From positions 1 to 20,126 of the IMG/VR virus record IMGVR_UViG_3300044641_009551: a DNA stretch of 20,126 nt; one strand, given 5' to 3'. Source of the DNA: a virus. The notes under the pieces were generated by a model. It saw nothing but the letters and a program-made list of their open reading frames with translations, was not told the DNA's origin and ran no database searches. Made by a program: the position numbers and the translations under genes. Shown one piece after another: positions 15,236-20,126 of the stretch. The stretch's first letter is position 1; every line of letters begins with the position of its first letter.

Positions 15236-15268
15236 TAAAAAGGCTTGGGGCGCCGAAGCGCCCCAAGC
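15236..15268 (-). terminator. Rho-independent terminator after the tail tube gene
   Basis: In transcript sense GCTTGGGGCGC-TTCG-GCGCCCCAAGC forms an 11-base-pair perfect stem with a UUCG tetraloop (15268 to 15243), followed by CTTTTTAG. This is a textbook intrinsic terminator on the minus strand, placed 22 bases beyond the tube gene's stop. It would separate the abundant sheath/tube transcript from assembly genes downstream, or let only part of transcription through. Confidence 0.9.
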
Positions 15269-15290
15269 GGTCCTAGGTGCGGATCGAGGA

Positions 15291-15782
15291 TCAGTACTGG
15301 AGGACGCAGTTGTCGAAGCGAACCGTGAGCTGAATGTCCATGGTCGCGCTGTCGTCCGAGTAGTCGAGGTTCCCGTAGCGGGCGTCCGTGAGGAACGCGC
15401 CCTTGATGTCCCAGAGCTCGACGACGGTGCCGACCGGATCGAGAAGCTTCAGCTGGATGTCACGCTTGTAGAAGTCAGCGTAGCCCGCGCGGCCTGAGAC
15501 TGACTCATAGTGCGTGCGGATCCACTCCATGACCTGCTGCGCGCCCGAGGGGGCGATGGGATCGTGCAGGGTCATGCTGATCGTGGAGAACTCGAGGCGG
15601 CCAGCGATGTAGCGCTTCGCGTTGATGAAGGGAATCATCTCCTCACGGATTGTGAAGGTCGGACGGTCGGTCGACTTCACAAGAAACGCGTCAATGCCCT
15701 CGCACATGAGGACCCATCGAAACCGGCGCTTCGGCTCGAACTTGTTGGGAAGCATTTCCGTGACGGAAAGTGTCTCAGCCAT
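15291..15782 (-). CDS. 19: Tail tube protein, T4 gp19-type (163 aa)
   Basis: Forms the stacked hexameric rings of the inner tail tube through which DNA passes. Length equals T4 gp19 (163 aa). Family features: N-terminal strand FRWVLMCEGIDAFLVKSTDR, PTFTIREEMIPFINAKRYIAG, a strand with FSTISMTLHDPIAPSGAQQV, helix MEWIRTHYESV with RAGYADFYKRD, and the strand DPVGTVVELWDIKGAFLTDA ending in DIQLTVRFDNCVLQY. The start has AGAGAGGA eight bases upstream. It follows the long sheath gene by 28 bases, the standard gp18-gp19 order, and is followed by a strong terminator, consistent with the high copy number of both proteins. Confidence 0.93.
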   Translation of the reverse strand: MAETLSVTEMLPNKFEPKRRFRWVLMCEGIDAFLVKSTDRPTFTIREEMIPFINAKRYIAGRLEFSTISMTLHDPIAPSGAQQVMEWIRTHYESVSGRAGYADFYKRDIQLKLLDPVGTVVELWDIKGAFLTDARYGNLDYSDDSATMDIQLTVRFDNCVLQY

Positions 15783-15800
15783 GTGATGAATCCTCTCTTC

Positions 15801-15808
15801 TAACTATG
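15801..15808 (-). promoter_or_regulatory. NATAGWTA octamer (CATAGTTA) before the tail tube gene
   Basis: CATAGTTA lies in the 28-base gap between sheath stop and tube start, ending 18 bases before the ATG and ahead of its Shine-Dalgarno. Same motif and almost the same spacing as before the J-like gene. An own promoter would help boost the abundant tube protein. Confidence 0.35.
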
Positions 15809-15810
15809 CG

Positions 15811-18800
15811 TTAAATCTCAGCGCCAGCGTTTGTCACCACGAAGTCGAGGGCGACGAACTCTGCAGTGCGCGTGGGCTGGACGTAGATCTTGCCGCGAAT
15901 CGTGTTGTTCTCAACGTCTGCCTGGGTGGTCGTGCTCGTGTCGATCTGGACGCGGTACCTGACGACGCCCGCGCCCTCCTGCACCCTCTGCAGGATCGGG
16001 TTGACCCGCGCGCGGAAGTTCGCGAGGGTGGACTCCCTGTTCGGCTCGAACAGGATCGTGTTGGCCACAGCCCTGACCTGACGCCTGATCTCGATGAGGA
16101 GCCTACGAACGTTGACGCGATCGAGCGAGGACTCTGTCGCGAGAAGCGTCTTCTGGCCCCACACGACCACGCCGTCGGTCGTGGAGATGATCGGGTTGAT
16201 CTTCGCGTCGTACAGTGTGTCGAGGTTCTGCTGGCTGAGCAGGACCGTGGGCTCAGTGACCGAGGTGAGGACGCCGCGGGTCTGGCCTGCGGGGGCGAAC
16301 CAGCTGCGCGCGAGCCTGTCGTTCTGGCTGTAGGCTCCGAGGACCGCGACCGAGGGCGGCACCCTCTGCGTGCGCCCCGAGGAGTCGACGGTCATGACGA
16401 CGTCAGGGAAGTACGCTGCAGCGAAGGAGCTGTCGAGCGCGCGGCTCCTGAAGTTCGTGGTGGTGTTGGTCACGCTGAGCCTGGGCGACACGTCCGAGGA
16501 GGTCACGTAGATGTTCTGCGTGTCCTTCTCCTCGATGTCCATGATGTACAGGGCATCGAAGCGGTTCTCCACGGCGGTGATCGCGTAGTCGCTGATGGAC
16601 GTGTGCCTCATTCCGGGAACCGTGAGAAGCTGGATGTCCACGTCAGACTTGTTCGTCAGCGTGTCGATCGCCTTCCTGACAGACGCCACCGTGGGACCTG
16701 CGGTTCCGCCCTGCACCGTCGCGTCGTCGATCTCGCGCTTGGCAGCGGCGTTGGAGAGGCGGGACTTCTCGCCGTCGAAGATGTTGACGCCGTCGAAGCC
16801 GCCCTGGAGGAAGAAGCTGAACTTCGCGTACGCCCTGTTGCCCGCGACGGTGAGGTCGTCCACATTCATCGCGCGGGTCTTTGTCGCGTCGTCGATTGGG
16901 ATGCCGCCCTGCCTGAAATAGGAAGCGCTCACCCACGCGTTGACTGAGGTGTCGGCCTTGCCATCAGATCCTGTGACAACCCTCACCCTCTCGAGAGAGA
17001 AGAAGTTGTTGTTGAACCTGTCGGAGTCAAGAACCGTCCCGCTTGAGTCGGCCACGCCCGCGTTGTTCCCGACCCACGGCGCTCTGAAGTTCGTGTGGTA
17101 GTCGGCGAAGTACCTCGTGTGGCTGTTGATGGTGGGCGAGGGGCTTGTTGAGATGTTTGGCTGGTCGAGCGAGACTCGCCTGTTGAACTGCACGCCCCAT
17201 GAAAGCGCCGAGGAGACTGTGCGTGTGCTTGCGCCGATCGTGATGTTCTCACGGAACGGCACAGGCGGCACGACCGCCGCGCCGAGGAAGGTGGGCTGGT
17301 TCTTGGCGGCAACGAAGCCGACGCCAGTTCCCGCCGAGAATATCCCGGATCCGCTCGTCACGAGGTGGTGGTGGCCTCGGAAGCCGAACGGGAGGGCGTA
17401 GGCCGGAATCTCCTCGTTGCGAAGCGCGTCCGACACCTCGACTCGAATGTAGTTCGAGCTGTTCTCGTAGTCGCCAGTCGAGACGATCTTCTGCGCCCTA
17501 GTAGCGCGATCGAAGTCGAAGTAGGTGTACCTGTCGCCAATCCTGCGAGCGATGTAGTTCTGGGAGTTGGGATCGAGAGTGAGTCCGCGGAACGCCTCGA
17601 GGACGGCACGGTTCTCGTCAGAGTCCACCACAGCCGACCCGCCGCCCGTCGGGAAGATCGGATCGAGAGCGCGGACGACGAGGTCGAACGTGCCGTACTG
17701 CGTGTTCGACAGGGGCTTCGTGATGTTCTCAATCGTGATCTTTGTGCGCGTGGTGGCGGCGGCGCCGTCATTCAGCGCATGGATCCTGAAGAGGTTCCGC
17801 GCGCTTCCTCCCACAGTCTGCGAGACCACGAAGGGTGAGAAGGCGGCCTTGTACCGCTCCTCAAAGCCCTCGAAGTTGGGCACGCTGATTGTGCCGCTGT
17901 TGTGCGTGGCTGATCCCGAGAGGATGAATCCGACCTCAAAGCGGCGCTCAGCCTCTGTGTAGCCGTTGTTGTCGTTAACGGTCTCGAAGAAGCCCGCCGT
18001 GTGGACGTTTGCGCCCGTCACCGCCGCGAGCGTCGGGTGGACGTCGTAGTGCGTGTAGAGGTAGTGGCCCGCCTGCTCGATCTTGAGGGGATCGGTGTTG
18101 AAGGCGCGAGAGATGTACTGCGGGCTGTCCTCGTCGAACGACGCGGTGATCCAGGCCCTGTACTGCGCGGTGTCCCTGTGCCCGTTCAGGATGAGGACGA
18201 AGCTCTGCCCCTGGCCGACTGATCCCGTGACGAGGCCGCGAATGTTCGAGGCGACGTTTGTGGGGCCGGTCGAGGGCGTGTTGGTGCCGTAGTGCGCGGA
18301 GGAGAGGGCGGGAACGACGCCCGAGGCCACCATGAGGACGCCCCTGATGATGGGCACCGCCTGGGGATCTGTCTGGATGCCCGCGCGTGAGAAGACGGTG
18401 CTTCCCGCGGACTCAGACATGAAGCAGCCAAGGAAGTAGGTCCGGCCAAGCGGCCCACCGGAGTAGGCGTACGGATTCTCATTGACGAGTCCGCTCGCCT
18501 GCACCTGCCTCGCGCCTGCGACGAAGCCCGCGCTGGTCACCTTGCCAGAGTTGACTCCGGAAGAGGTCCTGCGAGTGCCGTCTCCAGCCCCCAGAACCCT
18601 AACGTATGTCAGCGCGGTCGCGTTGCGGAGCCACTCTCTGGCCGCAAGCATACCGAACCTGGTGGAGTCAACCTCGCCAAACACCGTGGTGAATTCAGCG
18701 AAGGATCCCACGGTGACCGGCACAAATGCGGGACCGCTCACGGCGGTGCCGATCACGCCAGCGGGAACTCCCACAACAGGGGAGCGTGTAGCGCCGCTGA

Positions 18801-18852
18801 GATCAATCTCTCTGCTGCTAACACCAGCGCTCTTGAAGGTGATCTCTGACAT
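15811..18852 (-). CDS. 18: Tail sheath protein, complete, enlarged (1013 aa)
   Basis: Contractile sheath subunit: hexameric rings wrap the tube and shorten on infection to drive it through the cell envelope. N-terminus (FKSAGVSSREIDLSGATRSP, then GSFAEFTTVFGEVDS) is the classical sheath opening, and the C-terminal domain has AAYFPDVVMTVDSSG, WFAPAGQTRGVL, DAKINPII, VVVWGQKTLL, SSLDRVNVRRLLIEIRRQV, LFEPNRES, and an ending of PTRTAEFVALDFVVTNAG, the handshake strand region. T4 gp18 is 659 aa, so about 350 extra residues are present, mostly in the variable middle (about 150-620), probably surface-exposed domains. AGGAG stands ten bases before the ATG. It follows a second sheath gene (41-base gap) and precedes the tube gene. 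Confidence 0.93.
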   Translation of the reverse strand: MSEITFKSAGVSSREIDLSGATRSPVVGVPAGVIGTAVSGPAFVPVTVGSFAEFTTVFGEVDSTRFGMLAAREWLRNATALTYVRVLGAGDGTRRTSSGVNSGKVTSAGFVAGARQVQASGLVNENPYAYSGGPLGRTYFLGCFMSESAGSTVFSRAGIQTDPQAVPIIRGVLMVASGVVPALSSAHYGTNTPSTGPTNVASNIRGLVTGSVGQGQSFVLILNGHRDTAQYRAWITASFDEDSPQYISRAFNTDPLKIEQAGHYLYTHYDVHPTLAAVTGANVHTAGFFETVNDNNGYTEAERRFEVGFILSGSATHNSGTISVPNFEGFEERYKAAFSPFVVSQTVGGSARNLFRIHALNDGAAATTRTKITIENITKPLSNTQYGTFDLVVRALDPIFPTGGGSAVVDSDENRAVLEAFRGLTLDPNSQNYIARRIGDRYTYFDFDRATRAQKIVSTGDYENSSNYIRVEVSDALRNEEIPAYALPFGFRGHHHLVTSGSGIFSAGTGVGFVAAKNQPTFLGAAVVPPVPFRENITIGASTRTVSSALSWGVQFNRRVSLDQPNISTSPSPTINSHTRYFADYHTNFRAPWVGNNAGVADSSGTVLDSDRFNNNFFSLERVRVVTGSDGKADTSVNAWVSASYFRQGGIPIDDATKTRAMNVDDLTVAGNRAYAKFSFFLQGGFDGVNIFDGEKSRLSNAAAKREIDDATVQGGTAGPTVASVRKAIDTLTNKSDVDIQLLTVPGMRHTSISDYAITAVENRFDALYIMDIEEKDTQNIYVTSSDVSPRLSVTNTTTNFRSRALDSSFAAAYFPDVVMTVDSSGRTQRVPPSVAVLGAYSQNDRLARSWFAPAGQTRGVLTSVTEPTVLLSQQNLDTLYDAKINPIISTTDGVVVWGQKTLLATESSLDRVNVRRLLIEIRRQVRAVANTILFEPNRESTLANFRARVNPILQRVQEGAGVVRYRVQIDTSTTTQADVENNTIRGKIYVQPTRTAEFVALDFVVTNAGAEI

Positions 18853-18880
18853 GTGGCGTCGCTCCTAGTGCTCTGCCTTG

Positions 18881-18888
18881 TATCTATT
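18881..18888 (-). promoter_or_regulatory. NATAGWTA octamer (AATAGATA) between the two sheath genes
   Basis: AATAGATA in the 41-base gap ends 28 bases before the ATG of the long sheath gene. It agrees with T4's TATAAATA late element at six of eight positions and is the closest of the four copies. The distance leaves room for a transcript leader with the AGGAG ribosome site. Confidence 0.4.
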
Positions 18889-18893
18889 GATCA

Positions 18894-20126
18894 TCAGAAG
18901 CTCACCCCCGCGTTGGTCACCACGAAGTCGATCGCGATGAACTCAACGGTGCGTGTGGGCACGATGACAATTCTGCCGTTCAGGCGATTGCTCTCGACGT
19001 CCGCCTCAGTGTTGTTGCGGGAGTCCATGATCACATCGAACGAGTCGATGCCCTGCTGAGACTGGATGATCGCCAGCTGTGGCTTGACAGCGTCCACGAA
19101 CCTCGCGCGGGTGGCGGGAGTGTTCTGCTCGAAGACGATGCCGCGGGCGATGCCCTCGACGATGCGCTTCACCTCGAGGAGGAGGCGACGCACATTGAGC
19201 CTGTCGAGAGAGCTCTTTGTCACCTGGAGCGTCTTCTGGCCGAAGATGACGAACCCAACATCTGGAAGACGCGCGATCGGGTTGATGCGCGCGACGTAGA
19301 GGTTGTCCCTGTCAGCGGAGTTGAGGCGGACCTGCGTGTTGTTGACGAAGGACAGGGCGCCGCGGCTGAATCCCGCTGGGGCGTACCAGGGGTAGGCCAC
19401 GGTGTCGCTGTAGGCGATGCCTCCCATCGCGGCGACCGAGGCAGGAACCTGGACGCGGCGGCCCGTGATCGTGTCGGTGATCGTCACATCAGGGAAGTAT
19501 GTCGCCGTGTAGTTGTTGTCGATCGCCCGCGCAGAAAACTGATCGCAGGTGGACTGCACATCAGGGCGCCTGCCGTCTCGGGCGAAGACGCGGATCGTGT
19601 CCTCGGTGTAGGAGGGGATGTCAGCGACGTAAGCGGCCTTGCCGTACTCCTTGACCTTCCTCGCGGCGTGGTCCGTGATCAGGGACTCCCTCATGTCCGG
19701 AAGGGCGAGGAGGTTGATCCTGGAGGTGGCCGTGTCGGCGATGATGTCGACCGCAGTCCTGAAGGAGTTGACGCCGTTGTTCTGAAGCGCGACGCCCGAG
19801 GGATTGCTGATGCCGATGTCAACGGTGTTGAGCGCCTTTCCGCCTACCTCAGCCGAGGTGGAGCGGTCGCTCAGCACGGCAGCGTCCCTGTCGAGGATGT
19901 TGACGCCGTCGAAGCCTCCGTAGAGGAAGGTGGTGTACTTGGCGTACCCGCTGAACCGGTTGAAGTACGTGGAGCTGGTGAGGGCGAGCACCGAGGCGAG
20001 GGTGATTCGGCTGTAGTTCGCCTCCTGGGGATCGACTATCGTGTAGTCGGTCGTGTCGGGCACGCCGTTCCTGATGTACGCCGCCCCGCGCATGTGCTCA
20101 TCAGCTGTGCCGGTGAGCGCGTTCAC
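18894..20126 (-). CDS. Second tail sheath protein, C-terminal 410 residues (5' end beyond window)
   Basis: A paralogue of the neighbouring long sheath protein, cut by the window edge. The first visible codon is GTG at the border and is most likely internal. Shared landmarks are GGFDGVNILDRDAAVL, ATYFPDVTITDT, WYAPAGFSRGAL, ARINPIARLP, GFVIFGQKTLQVT, SSLDRLNVRRLLLEVKR and the ending PTRTVEFIAIDFVVTNAG. Divergence is large in the surface loops and high conservation is kept in the ring-contact C-terminus, so both copies look functional. It lies upstream of the long copy and the tube gene in the same direction. Which copy builds the main sheath, or whether both mix, cannot be read from sequence. 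Confidence 0.88.
   Translation of the reverse strand: MNALTGTADEHMRGAAYIRNGVPDTTDYTIVDPQEANYSRITLASVLALTSSTYFNRFSGYAKYTTFLYGGFDGVNILDRDAAVLSDRSTSAEVGGKALNTVDIGISNPSGVALQNNGVNSFRTAVDIIADTATSRINLLALPDMRESLITDHAARKVKEYGKAAYVADIPSYTEDTIRVFARDGRRPDVQSTCDQFSARAIDNNYTATYFPDVTITDTITGRRVQVPASVAAMGGIAYSDTVAYPWYAPAGFSRGALSFVNNTQVRLNSADRDNLYVARINPIARLPDVGFVIFGQKTLQVTKSSLDRLNVRRLLLEVKRIVEGIARGIVFEQNTPATRARFVDAVKPQLAIIQSQQGIDSFDVIMDSRNNTEADVESNRLNGRIVIVPTRTVEFIAIDFVVTNAGVSF

Noticed and set aside
17358-17771. Minus-strand 137-codon frame inside the long sheath gene
   Set aside because: Arg/Ser/Thr-rich shadow of a well-supported sheath frame.
18894-20126. Reading the GTG at the window border as the true start of the second sheath protein
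   Set aside because: The frame simply begins at the edge; the N-terminal sheath domain seen in the paralogue is missing, so the gene is cut by the window.

Overview
This window reads as part of the genome of a large, GC-rich, T4-like contractile-tailed phage (myovirus). The host cannot be told from the sequence. Every supported gene lies on the minus strand, so transcription runs from high to low coordinates, and the genes are tightly packed with short gaps and two 4-nt start/stop overlaps. No rRNA, tRNA, insertion sequence, integrase or CRISPR array was seen, and no stretch over 300 bases lacks a gene.

Region 1 (20126 to about 15235) is the tail shaft. It holds the C-terminal part of one tail sheath protein, a complete and very long second sheath paralogue (1013 aa), and a T4 gp19-type tail tube protein (163 aa). 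The tube gene is followed by a strong rho-independent terminator with a UUCG loop.

Region 2 (15208 to 10373) is the tail assembly set. It has a 468-aa protein with a J-domain-like segment lacking HPD, a T4 gp26-like four-cysteine baseplate/chaperone protein with a second overlapping frame that seems reachable only by a +1 (or -2) frameshift, a tape-measure-like protein of 688 aa, and a 69-aa helical protein.

Region 3 (10380 to 4022) is baseplate: a 1080-aa structural protein, a 99-aa LysM protein resembling the LysM part of T4 gp53, and a 935-aa hub-like protein.

Region 4 (3979 to 1) leaves the tail. A reduced family A DNA polymerase-like protein (401 aa) is translationally coupled to an HD-domain protein. 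A 599-aa probable virion protein follows, with a hydrophobic segment like those before the toxic domain of polymorphic toxins. The window ends in the N-terminus of a T4 gp32-like single-stranded DNA-binding protein, whose start codon sits directly behind a 9-bp inverted repeat that looks like a translational operator.

The genes fit a late morphogenesis operon: tube polymerises from a baseplate under control of the tape measure, sheath assembles on the tube, and chaperones guide tape and hub. The most interesting items are the candidate frameshift, the HPD-less J-like protein, the gp32-type leader hairpin, the minimal polymerase with an altered motif C, and an octamer NATAGWTA recurring in intergenic gaps that may be a divergent T4-type late promoter.
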